DNA from: Spirochaetota bacterium
Lineage (GTDB): Bacteria > Spirochaetota > UBA4802 > UB4802
DNA: 64,000 bases
Assembly: GCA_029907515.1 (NCBI GenBank)
Contig: JARYLT010000001.1
Location: 1 to 64,000, forward strand
Reading direction: 5' to 3'
This document shows, one piece after another, positions 1-8,551 of the stretch. The first letter of the stretch is position 1. Every line of letters begins with the position of its first letter. The position numbers and the translations under genes were made by a program. A model generated the notes under the pieces. The model was not told the origin of the DNA, did not search any database, and saw nothing but the letters and a program-made list of their open reading frames with translations.

Positions 1-240
1 ATGTATGGTTTCACAGGAAAAAGAGATGAAATACTGGACTGTTAGATTTATTGTGCAGATATGTATTGTGCCTGGCAACGGGGGATTGTGGAAAACACCA
101 ACAGGTTATATCGATATTTTTTTGCCAAAGAAAAAAGTTTTGCTTATGTAAGCGATGAGGGAATAGTTAGCATAACTATAATGATACATACAACTCCGGA
201 TAAATCTAATGTATGGAAATCTTTGTATGAGGTTTTATAG
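1..240 (+). pseudogene. IS30-family transposase C-terminal remnant, with an in-frame stop at 43-45 and truncated by the window edge
   Basis: Frame 1 translates to ...DEILDC*IYCADMYCAWQRGIVENTNRLYRYFFAKEKSFAYVSDEGI...VWKSLYEVL*, matching the IS30 pattern FADPYxSWQRGxNENTNGLxRxYFPKxxxF...K(T/S)PYEVL. Confidence 0.8.
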
Positions 241-377
241 GGAAAACTACATGGTGCACTGCAAACATGTATCTGCATTGTTTTAGCTTTTCAGGAGTAA
301 ATAGTATTTGAAATATAAAAGGCATGTTGTAGTGTGAGTTAAAATAAGCCTTTTTTGTTTGAATTGGAGTATTTTAC

Positions 378-1544
378 ATGAACAAAAAAAAGATTAATAT
401 ATTAATTATAAATTATGAGTTTCCTCCCTTAGGAGGTGGGGGAGGTGTTGCAACCTATGACCTGGCATTGGAGTGGGTAAAGACAGCAAATGTGCATGTT
501 ATCACTTCATCATTTAAAGGGTTACCCTCCTATGAAAATATTAATGGGATTCATGTGCACAGGGTAAAGATTTTATTTAGAAAATCAAGGGATGCAGCTA
601 CATTTATTTCAATGTTTAGCTACCTGCCAGCAGGGTTTATACGGGCATTATCGCTTGCCTTAAAATATAAGTTTGATGTTATCAATACACATTTTGTTGT
701 GCCGTCAGGCCCTTTGGGGTATGCCATTTCAAAATTATTTGGTATTCCTAATGTATTATCATTGCATGGAGGTGATATTTATGATCCAAGTAAAAAGCTG
801 TCACCACACCGCAACCGACTTTTCAAAGCTGTCGTGCGCTTTCTTCTGAACAGGGCTGATGTAATTGTGGCACAATCATCAAATACCCGTAATAATGCAA
901 TAGAATACTATGCACCAAAAAAAGAAATTCAAATTATACCGTTAGCCTTCCATCCTCCCGTAATACCACAAACATCACGAAAAATATTGGGTTTGCATGA
1001 AAAGGATTTTATATGTATAACTATTGGAAGATTGATAAAGCGTAAATCAATTGATGTCCTTATCAGGGCGATAGCTCTTGTCAATAAGCCCGCCGTTAAA
1101 CTTCTCATTATGGGAGATGGACCTGAGAGGGAATACTTAGAGGAGCTGGTTAATAAATTGTCATTACTGGACAGGGTAAAATTTTTAGGTTTTGTTGGTG
1201 ATGAGGAAAAATTTGCCTATCTATCACAATCTGATTTGTTTGTACTTACATCAATGCATGAAGGATTTGGTATTGTGTTTATGGAAGCCATGTATTGCGG
1301 ATTGCCCATTGTTGCCACCAATCATGGTGGGCAGGTAGATTTCCTTTCCCATGAACAAAATGCATTGCTCATTAATGTTGGCGATACAAAAGGATGTGCT
1401 GAAAGTATTATGAGATTTTATAACGATAAAAAGCTCTATACACGCTGTTCTGTGAATAATAAAAAAAAGATTTCAACCTTTTATGCCGAAAATGTAGCAG
1501 GTCGGTATATGAATATTTTTTTAAGTCTAATAGATAGAAAATGA
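378..1544 (+). CDS. Glycosyltransferase family 4 (GT-B)
   Basis: N-terminal NYEFPPLGGGGGVA; C-terminal HEGFGIVFMEAMYCGLPIVAT E-x7-E motif. Confidence 0.9.
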   Translation: MNKKKINILIINYEFPPLGGGGGVATYDLALEWVKTANVHVITSSFKGLPSYENINGIHVHRVKILFRKSRDAATFISMFSYLPAGFIRALSLALKYKFDVINTHFVVPSGPLGYAISKLFGIPNVLSLHGGDIYDPSKKLSPHRNRLFKAVVRFLLNRADVIVAQSSNTRNNAIEYYAPKKEIQIIPLAFHPPVIPQTSRKILGLHEKDFICITIGRLIKRKSIDVLIRAIALVNKPAVKLLIMGDGPEREYLEELVNKLSLLDRVKFLGFVGDEEKFAYLSQSDLFVLTSMHEGFGIVFMEAMYCGLPIVATNHGGQVDFLSHEQNALLINVGDTKGCAESIMRFYNDKKLYTRCSVNNKKKISTFYAENVAGRYMNIFLSLIDRK

Positions 1545-2188
1545 AAATTAAAACAGCACTCATTACACAAAATAAGGAATTGGTTCAGGAAGTAAGAATG
1601 CTTCAGATTTTAGATGTAAGTGTTCATGGTACTATTAATACTCTTAAAGATGAGGGTTTTGATATTGCATTATTTGATACTGAACAAATTGACATAAGCG
1701 ATGCACAATTTTATCTTTCAAAGTTACGTAAGCGTTTTCAACAATTACCGGTTATTCTTATTGTACGGGCAGGATATTTAGAATCAATAAACAGGGACTG
1801 GTTTTTTGATGATTTTATTGTGTTCCCTTTCAGAAAAGGTGAATTAAAAACACGTATTGACCGTCTAATTGGTTCTGAAATTGAATTAAAGGAATCGGTT
1901 ATCAAAATTGGCAATATTACCATTGAGCCTGACAAGTATTCGGTAACAGTAAATGATGAGAAGGTAGTGCTGACATATAAGGAATTTGAATTACTAAAAT
2001 TATTGATGGAAAATAAAGGTGTCGTTTTTACACGTCAGGAGTTACTTTCCCAGATATGGGGTGTTGAGTATATAGGGGGATCTCGGACTGTTGACGTTCA
2101 TATCAGGAGACTTAGAATTAAATTGGGTGATGAATTCAATAACATAATAGAAACCATACGAAATGTAGGATATAAGTGCAAAGAATAA
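1541..2188 (+). CDS. OmpR/PhoB-type winged-helix response regulator with atypical receiver domain
   Basis: C-terminal LTYKEFELLKLLMENKGVVFTRQELLSQIWG...RTVDVHIRRLRIKLGD...IRNVGYK; overlaps upstream gene by 4 nt. Confidence 0.85.
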   Translation: MKIKTALITQNKELVQEVRMLQILDVSVHGTINTLKDEGFDIALFDTEQIDISDAQFYLSKLRKRFQQLPVILIVRAGYLESINRDWFFDDFIVFPFRKGELKTRIDRLIGSEIELKESVIKIGNITIEPDKYSVTVNDEKVVLTYKEFELLKLLMENKGVVFTRQELLSQIWGVEYIGGSRTVDVHIRRLRIKLGDEFNNIIETIRNVGYKCKE

Positions 2189-2279
2189 TTGTAGAAATAT
2201 GCTTGCCAATATGTAAATTACTTAATTAATGTTAAAAAATCTATTATTTACAACGTAGAGAGGATTGAGTGGAACTGTT

Positions 2280-2774
2280 ATGAATCAGTTAAAAAAGATT
2301 GAAAAGGTGCTGGAATCAGCCTTACATGAGGATCTTACACCATACTTTGCTCTGGTAAAAGCAATGAGGAAACACTTACCGTTGTTTGGTTCAACAAAAC
2401 GTATAACTGCTGCATTACTGAAAGAATGCATTGGAGATATCTCAAAGCTTGATATAGCGGAAGTTGCATCATTAAACTTTACAAAAACTTCCGATGGTAC
2501 TATTATCTTTGAAGATATTAAGGATGGGAAAGCCCGAATATTTATTAATATTGGCAAAAACCACAAAATTACGCCAGGAGACCTCATAAGGGAAATATCA
2601 AAGCGTTCAGGGATTGATGGGAAGCTGGTTGGTAAGATTGATATACATTCTACATATTCGTTTATTGAAATACCTGAACAATATGCAGAACTGGTGTTGT
2701 TGTCACTTGACAAAGCGCGAATCAAAGGTGTACCAATTGTGGTGGAACCGGCTAAAAAGAAAAAGAAACAATGA
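2280..2774 (+). CDS. Stand-alone DbpA/CsdA-type RNA-binding domain protein
   Basis: RIFINIGKNHKITPGDLIREISKRSGIDGKLVGKIDIHSTYSFIEIPEQYAELVLLSLDKARIKGVPIVVEPA resembles the DbpA C-terminal RNA-binding domain; no helicase domain. Confidence 0.75.
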   Translation: MNQLKKIEKVLESALHEDLTPYFALVKAMRKHLPLFGSTKRITAALLKECIGDISKLDIAEVASLNFTKTSDGTIIFEDIKDGKARIFINIGKNHKITPGDLIREISKRSGIDGKLVGKIDIHSTYSFIEIPEQYAELVLLSLDKARIKGVPIVVEPAKKKKKQ

Positions 2775-2778
2775 GAAG

Positions 2779-3588
2779 ATGACACCTCGATGTCCTATCT
2801 GTAAATCATCAAAGTTTAAAAGAATTTCAGAGGATCTGCTACTGTGTAAAACGTGTAGCATTATGTATAATGCCAGTCATTCACCAGCAGTATACTCTAC
2901 TGATTACTTTGGCCAGGAATATAAAGCACAGTATGGCAAAACGTATGAAGATGATTTTGAGTCAATATATGCTGCATCACTTTTCAGGCTTTCAATAATA
3001 AAAAAATATTTGGGAAATAACGTATCTGCAAAAAGCCTTCTTGATATTGGGTGTGCTTTAGGGTTTTTTTGCAAAGCTGCCAGAGATGTGGGGTTTGGTG
3101 AAGTTGAAGGTCTTGAAATATCAGAATATGCCGCAAGTTATTGTAAACGCAAATTTAACATCCCGGTTCATATGACAGGATTTGAAGATTTTATTCCTGT
3201 AAAGAAATATGATGTGATAACCGCATGGTTTGTGCTGGAACATTTTACTGACCCGTATGCTATGTTTTATAAAATATATGGCATGCTTGAAGATAATGGC
3301 ATTTTTGCCTGTACGTTGCCATCGTATTTTGGGCCATTATTTTATTGCCAAAGGGACCAGTGGATCAGATCACATCCGCAGGATCACCGTATAGATGTGG
3401 CACCATGGAGTGTTAAAAAACTTTTTCAGCAAATTGGATTTTTTAGCGTCAGATGTTTTCCATCGGGCTACCATCCTGAACGTTTAGGAACTATCGCCCA
3501 AAAATATAAAAAATTGTATAATACCATTGCAAACCTGCTTTGCTTTTCTGATACTATACTGGTGATAGCATCAAAAAAGCCCCAATAA
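2779..3588 (+). CDS. Class I SAM-dependent methyltransferase with N-terminal zinc ribbon
   Basis: CPICKSSKF...LLCKTC; LLDIGCALGFFCKAARDVG; ITAWFVLEHFTDP. The track start at 2614 overlaps the previous CDS; ATG at 2779 preferred. Confidence 0.8.
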   Translation: MTPRCPICKSSKFKRISEDLLLCKTCSIMYNASHSPAVYSTDYFGQEYKAQYGKTYEDDFESIYAASLFRLSIIKKYLGNNVSAKSLLDIGCALGFFCKAARDVGFGEVEGLEISEYAASYCKRKFNIPVHMTGFEDFIPVKKYDVITAWFVLEHFTDPYAMFYKIYGMLEDNGIFACTLPSYFGPLFYCQRDQWIRSHPQDHRIDVAPWSVKKLFQQIGFFSVRCFPSGYHPERLGTIAQKYKKLYNTIANLLCFSDTILVIASKKPQ

Positions 3589-3592
3589 ATTC

Positions 3593-3620
3593 TTGACACA
3601 AAACACAATACGTTTAGAAT
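3593..3620 (+). promoter_or_regulatory. Sigma70-like promoter upstream of rpmH operon
   Basis: TTGACA (3593-3598), 16-nt spacer, TAGAAT (3615-3620). Confidence 0.6.
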
Positions 3621-3761
3621 AGCATTTTTGTTGTGTATTACATAAAAGTTGTGCTATTGTAAACAATACATGTAACGTAGCTGAAAATTCTATATATTTT
3701 ACTGTAATCATATACGATTTTTACTACTTTGAACTAATATTCTTAACAATGAGGTGGGATG

Positions 3762-3920
3762 ATGAAAAGGACATTTCAACCAAGTGTAATCAAACGATTA
3801 CGGACACATGGATTCAGGGCAAGAATGAGTACCAGGGCAGGACAGGAAGTATTGCGCAGGAGAAGACAAAAGGGTAGATACAAATTAACTGTTTCTGACG
3901 AAAAGCGAAATTCAAAGTAA
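3762..3920 (+). CDS. rpmH: 50S ribosomal protein L34 (below the ORF track length cutoff)
   Basis: [52 protein letters not shown], followed by rnpA. Confidence 0.97.
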   Translation: MKRTFQPSVIKRLRTHGFRARMSTRAGQEVLRRRRQKGRYKLTVSDEKRNSK

Positions 3921-3942
3921 TTCTTGGTAATATCATTATTCC

Positions 3943-4308
3943 GTGAAAAGGAGATATTCATTAAAGGGGCTGAAGAGATTTAAAGAAGTCATTGCTAACG
4001 GAAAAAGAGTATATGGCAAAGGGATGAGAATGATAGTGTATATGAAACCATTACAGGCGGAAGGGAACATGAACAATATATTACAATCCCGTTTTGCCAT
4101 AGTGGTTACTAAAACCTATGGAAATGCAGTTGAACGGAATAGAATAAAAAGGCAAATTCGTTCCATTTTGGTTACTCTGATGCCCCAGATGCGACAGGGT
4201 TTTGCTGTTATTATATTTCCGGACACCACCTGTAAGGCTATGCAATATAATCATCTTGTTGTATCAGTTAAACAAGTATTGCTTAAATCAGGAGTACTAA
4301 AACAGTGA
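3943..4308 (+). CDS. rnpA: Ribonuclease P protein component
   Basis: [25 protein letters not shown]; synteny; GTG start. Confidence 0.93.
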   Translation: MKRRYSLKGLKRFKEVIANGKRVYGKGMRMIVYMKPLQAEGNMNNILQSRFAIVVTKTYGNAVERNRIKRQIRSILVTLMPQMRQGFAVIIFPDTTCKAMQYNHLVVSVKQVLLKSGVLKQ

Positions 4309-4526
4309 AGATAAATATGGTTACCATACCGGTAGTGTTAATAAAATTATATAAACTTGTGATTTCACCGGTATTACCCAATGCTTGTAGATTTTATCCA
4401 ACGTGTTCTCAATATGCAATTGAGGCATTGACCAGGTATGGGCTTTTCAAGGGTGGTTTTTTATCAATTAAAAGGATACTTCGCTGTCATCCATTTTGTG
4501 ATGGTGGGTATGACCCTGTCCCCTGA
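4305..4526 (+). CDS. yidD: Membrane protein insertion efficiency factor YidD
   Basis: [28 protein letters not shown]...[21 protein letters not shown]. Confidence 0.97.
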   Translation: MKINMVTIPVVLIKLYKLVISPVLPNACRFYPTCSQYAIEALTRYGLFKGGFLSIKRILRCHPFCDGGYDPVP

Positions 4527-4641
4527 TTATCATTTTTAAGTTCAGAAAAATATTCCCTTCCTGTTATCTCCTTTCCACGGTATGCTAGTATATATATGTG
4601 GTATTGTTGTACCTGAGTAAAAAATTTATCAAGAGGTTGTC

Positions 4642-6264
4642 ATGGAAAAAAGGGCTTTAATTGCTGTGTTATTATCTTTAGGTGTATGGATACTGTGGTT
4701 TTATTTATTTCCGCCACAGGAAAAAACACCTCCGGTCCCGGAAAAAAGTGCTGAAACTGCAACAGTGCAAACTGAAGAAATACAAAAACCTGAAATTTCT
4801 GTAGTTTCAAAATTTCAGCAAACTTTTACAAAAAAGGAAGAAGTTACCATTGATGCAAAATACTATACAGCAGTACTTTCCAATGAGGATGGACAATGTA
4901 CATCGTTTATTGATAAAGTAAGAAATATAGAATTAATTGTAACTAAATCAAAATTTGATGCTAAAGGTTTTTTTGATTTCCCTGTTCATTTTTCAACGGG
5001 TGAGTTTTTGCATGCTAAGGATATACCTCCTGCATTATGGAAAATGCAAAAAGATGCATCAGCAGTGCGCTTTTCCACAGTTGCTATCGTACAAAAAAAT
5101 CCACTGGAAATTTCAAAGAAATTTACGTATAACGAAACAGGACAATATTTTGTTGTATCGTATGCTATCACTAATAAAGGACAGGGTGAATTTACATTTC
5201 CTGAAGGGGGTGTAATATTTTCCCCATCTGATTTTTTAGGGCCATCAATGGATTTTGATAATTCATATAATGAGTTACATGGTATCTATTATATTAATGA
5301 TAGTTTTGAAAAAGCGCGTAAGGGTGGCGGATTTTTTTCAGCACCAGAAGACCTCAAGAGGGAAAACGGTGTGGTACAATGGGCTGGCATAATGAGCAGG
5401 TATTATCTGTTAATTATGATACCACAGGGTTTTGCTGGCTCAGGTGTGGTATATGATAACAGGAAGCATACGGGTTTCAGGACGGGTATTGTGGTACCGG
5501 TCAAACCACTGAAACCTGGTGAAACAATAACACATGAATTTAAAGTATATGTTGGTCCAAAAAATAAAGATAAGCTTCTTGCTGTTGACAAGCACATTGG
5601 TGATGCTGCGGATGTCAGCAAGTGGATTGAACCTATCAGGGACTTTATGATGTGGTGCCTGCTTGAAATAAACAGGCTGATAGGAAATTTAGGGTGGTCA
5701 CTGGTAATATTTTCTGTTATTACAAAAATAATGTTTTTACCATTGACTCAACGCTCCACGGAATCCATGAAGAAGATGCAGGAATTGAATCCTGTGATTC
5801 AGGAATTGCGTGAAAAATATAAGGATAAGCCTGATGTTTTGAATAAAAAGATAATGGAAGTTTACAAAAAGAATAAAGTGAATCCAATGGGTGGTTGTTT
5901 GCCGCTGCTTTTGCAGATGCCTTTCTTTTTTGCACTGTACAGCGCTCTGATAAATTCAGTAGATTTATGGCAGGCGCCCTTTATTTTGTGGATAAAGGAT
6001 TTGTCATTGCCTGATACAATTTACAGGATAGCTGGATTTAATATTAATATTTTGCCCCTGGTTATGACAGGAACAACATATCTGCAGCAAAAGATGTCTT
6101 CAGCCGAAGTCACTCAGCAACAGAAGATGTTAATGCTCATGCCGTTAATATTTATTGTTATCTTCTGGAATATGCCCTCAGGGCTGGTATTGTACTGGAT
6201 TATGCAAAATGTATTGCAGATAGGCCATCAGATGCTTATTAATAAAATTGGCAAAAAAAAGTAA
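4642..6264 (+). CDS. yidC: Membrane protein insertase YidC
   Basis: N-terminal TM and periplasmic domain; C-terminal GWSLVIFSVITKIMFLPLTQRSTESMKKMQELNP...NPMGGCLPLLLQMPFFFALY. Confidence 0.97.
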   Translation: MEKRALIAVLLSLGVWILWFYLFPPQEKTPPVPEKSAETATVQTEEIQKPEISVVSKFQQTFTKKEEVTIDAKYYTAVLSNEDGQCTSFIDKVRNIELIVTKSKFDAKGFFDFPVHFSTGEFLHAKDIPPALWKMQKDASAVRFSTVAIVQKNPLEISKKFTYNETGQYFVVSYAITNKGQGEFTFPEGGVIFSPSDFLGPSMDFDNSYNELHGIYYINDSFEKARKGGGFFSAPEDLKRENGVVQWAGIMSRYYLLIMIPQGFAGSGVVYDNRKHTGFRTGIVVPVKPLKPGETITHEFKVYVGPKNKDKLLAVDKHIGDAADVSKWIEPIRDFMMWCLLEINRLIGNLGWSLVIFSVITKIMFLPLTQRSTESMKKMQELNPVIQELREKYKDKPDVLNKKIMEVYKKNKVNPMGGCLPLLLQMPFFFALYSALINSVDLWQAPFILWIKDLSLPDTIYRIAGFNINILPLVMTGTTYLQQKMSSAEVTQQQKMLMLMPLIFIVIFWNMPSGLVLYWIMQNVLQIGHQMLINKIGKKK

Positions 6265-6494
6265 TACAAATTTTTGTGTGAAATGTGAGGATTTTATAAG
6301 TACATTATCTTCAGGAAAGTTACCCATAGTCGTTACAACCACCATGCGAAGTGGTTAATATATTAATGAGGTTATGCAGATAAGCGATTTTATTAGATCA
6401 TTTTGATGAACATGTTATACAGTATTTGAGATTAAAGTACTAAGGTGAAATATTTATAATTAAAAGGAGGGAAGATACATCACCATACAAACAA

Positions 6495-7172
6495 GTGAAC
6501 TATTATTATCAAAGTTTCGTAGGAGGCGTGAACATGAAGGTGTTAGATATTGAAGGGAAAACTGTTGAAGAAGCAACGAAGAAAGCCTTATCATTATTAA
6601 AAATTAATGATATGAACAAAATCAATATTGAAGTGCTGGATGAAGGGAAAAGCGGGATCTTTGGTTTTGGCATATCACGCCCTGCTAAAATACGAGTATA
6701 TTACCAACAGGAAGATGATATTGGCCAACAGGCAAAGGAAATTATTGAAAAGATTTTGATGCTGATGGAAGTTGACGCAAAGGTTAAAGATTATAAGGAA
6801 AGCGAAAATAAAGTATATGTTGAACTGGAAAGCTCAAGTTCGGGATTAATTATAGGTAAAAAAGGGAAAACCCTGGAGGCATTGCAGTTTATGGTTAACC
6901 TTCTGGTCAATAAAATGACCAATTCAGAAAAAAAGATCATACTTGATATTGAATCATACAGGGCAAAAAGAGAAAAAGCGTTGCGTAAATTATCCAAAGA
7001 AATTGCATTGAAAGTTGCCCGAACGGGTAAGCCATGGACGTTAGAACCCATGAATCCATTTGAACGGCGGCTTATACATTTGACATTGCAAAATGATTCA
7101 AAGGTTACCACCAAGAGTGAGGGACAGGGCATTTACAGAAAGGTAAAAATTATGCCTGTGGAAAAAAGGTAA
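6495..7172 (+). CDS. jag: Jag/KhpB RNA-binding protein (Jag-N, KH, R3H); actual start probably 6534
   Basis: EGKTVEEATKKAL; GLIIGKKGKTLEALQFMVN; R3H ...PMNPFERRLIHLTL; synteny. Confidence 0.93.
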   Translation: MNYYYQSFVGGVNMKVLDIEGKTVEEATKKALSLLKINDMNKINIEVLDEGKSGIFGFGISRPAKIRVYYQQEDDIGQQAKEIIEKILMLMEVDAKVKDYKESENKVYVELESSSSGLIIGKKGKTLEALQFMVNLLVNKMTNSEKKIILDIESYRAKREKALRKLSKEIALKVARTGKPWTLEPMNPFERRLIHLTLQNDSKVTTKSEGQGIYRKVKIMPVEKR

Positions 7173-8539
7173 TGCAGATGGATGATACGATATGTGCTCC
7201 CGCAACTCCGCCGGTACATTCACCAATAGCCATTATACGGATAAGCGGCCCTGATTCATTACGGGTCGCTTCTTCTATATTCAGGGCACAACAGCATACA
7301 CAGAAATTTATTCCGCGATATGCGTATTATGGTATCATTCATGATAACAATGAAGAAATTGATGATTGTATTGTAATCTATTATAAAAGCCCGCAAAGCT
7401 ACACAGGTGAGGACATGGTGGAAATATTCTGTCATGGCAATCCGATCATAGTAAATAAAATAATTAATTGTATTGTTGCACTCAATGTGCGGATAGCTGA
7501 ACCAGGTGAGTTTACCAGACGTGCATTTTTACATGGCAAGATGGACCTGACCGAAGCTGAGGCTATAAACCATATTATCGCTGCACGCAGTGAATGGGAG
7601 ATAGCAACTGCAATACAGCAAAAGCATGGATCACTGAAAAATGCAATCAATGATATTAAACAGCACATCATTGAATTAAAAGCAGATATTGAATGTGCTA
7701 TTGACTTTGTGGATGAGGATATTGAGATTATATCGTTTGAAAATGCACAGCAAAGGATGCACACGATAATTAATAAAATACAGGACATTCTTAATAGATG
7801 CAGGATTGGCCAGCACCTTTCTCACGGCATTGATATTGCAATTGTTGGGAAGCCCAACGCAGGTAAATCCAGCTTTTTGAACTGTATACTCAATCATGAA
7901 CGAGCAATTGTGTCAGATACGCCAGGGACAACCCGCGATGTGATAAAAGAATCGGTTTCAATTAAAGGTATTCAATGCAACTTGCTTGATACAGCTGGTA
8001 TACATAAAAAAGCAGATGGGATTGAACTTTTGGGTGTGCAGCGCAGCTACAGGCTGATAGATGAGGTGTCTCTTATAATTTTTATCATTGATGCTGTGAC
8101 AGGCATGACTTCTGACGATGAACACATCCTGGAATTGATTAAGGAAAAACCGTTTATACCAGTCATTAATAAAACTGATATTGCACCAAAAGAATCAATA
8201 GCAATAATTCAGGATGCCATTGATCAAAAAGGAATTGTCTTTTCTGCAAAAACAGGCTATGGTATCCCTGCACTGGAGGATGCAGTATATCAATGTATCA
8301 GGTCACAGTATGTTGAATACAAAAATTCATTTATTGCCGACATTCGTATGATTCAGTTACTGGAACAGTCTCTGGTATATGCACAGGAAGCGCTTCACCA
8401 GATGGCTATCAGCAGCCCACATGAAATTGTTGCATCAGCGCTTCAAAATGTTATCGATACAATAGGAGCGGTCACTGGCGAAATATCTGTTGATGATGTT
8501 CTGAATTCAATTTTTTCACGCTTTTGCATTGGCAAGTGA
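7172..8539 (+). CDS. mnmE: tRNA modification GTPase MnmE
   Basis: DTICAPATPPVHSPIAIIRISGPDSL; GKPNAGKSSFLN; DTPGTTRD; C-terminal FCIGK. Confidence 0.98.
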   Translation: MQMDDTICAPATPPVHSPIAIIRISGPDSLRVASSIFRAQQHTQKFIPRYAYYGIIHDNNEEIDDCIVIYYKSPQSYTGEDMVEIFCHGNPIIVNKIINCIVALNVRIAEPGEFTRRAFLHGKMDLTEAEAINHIIAARSEWEIATAIQQKHGSLKNAINDIKQHIIELKADIECAIDFVDEDIEIISFENAQQRMHTIINKIQDILNRCRIGQHLSHGIDIAIVGKPNAGKSSFLNCILNHERAIVSDTPGTTRDVIKESVSIKGIQCNLLDTAGIHKKADGIELLGVQRSYRLIDEVSLIIFIIDAVTGMTSDDEHILELIKEKPFIPVINKTDIAPKESIAIIQDAIDQKGIVFSAKTGYGIPALEDAVYQCIRSQYVEYKNSFIADIRMIQLLEQSLVYAQEALHQMAISSPHEIVASALQNVIDTIGAVTGEISVDDVLNSIFSRFCIGK

Positions 8540-8551
8540 TGTTACAACAGT

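Noticed and set aside
2285-2785. 166-aa antisense ORF over the DbpA-domain gene
   Set aside because: Mirror of a supported CDS; no recognisable motif.
3593-3760. oriC/DnaA-box cluster next to rpmH
   Set aside because: No clustered TTATCCACA-like boxes and no dnaA adjacent in the window.
6337-6356. AACCAC-N8-GTGGTT hairpin between yidC and jag
   Set aside because: Short stem with no T-run; not distinguishable from chance.
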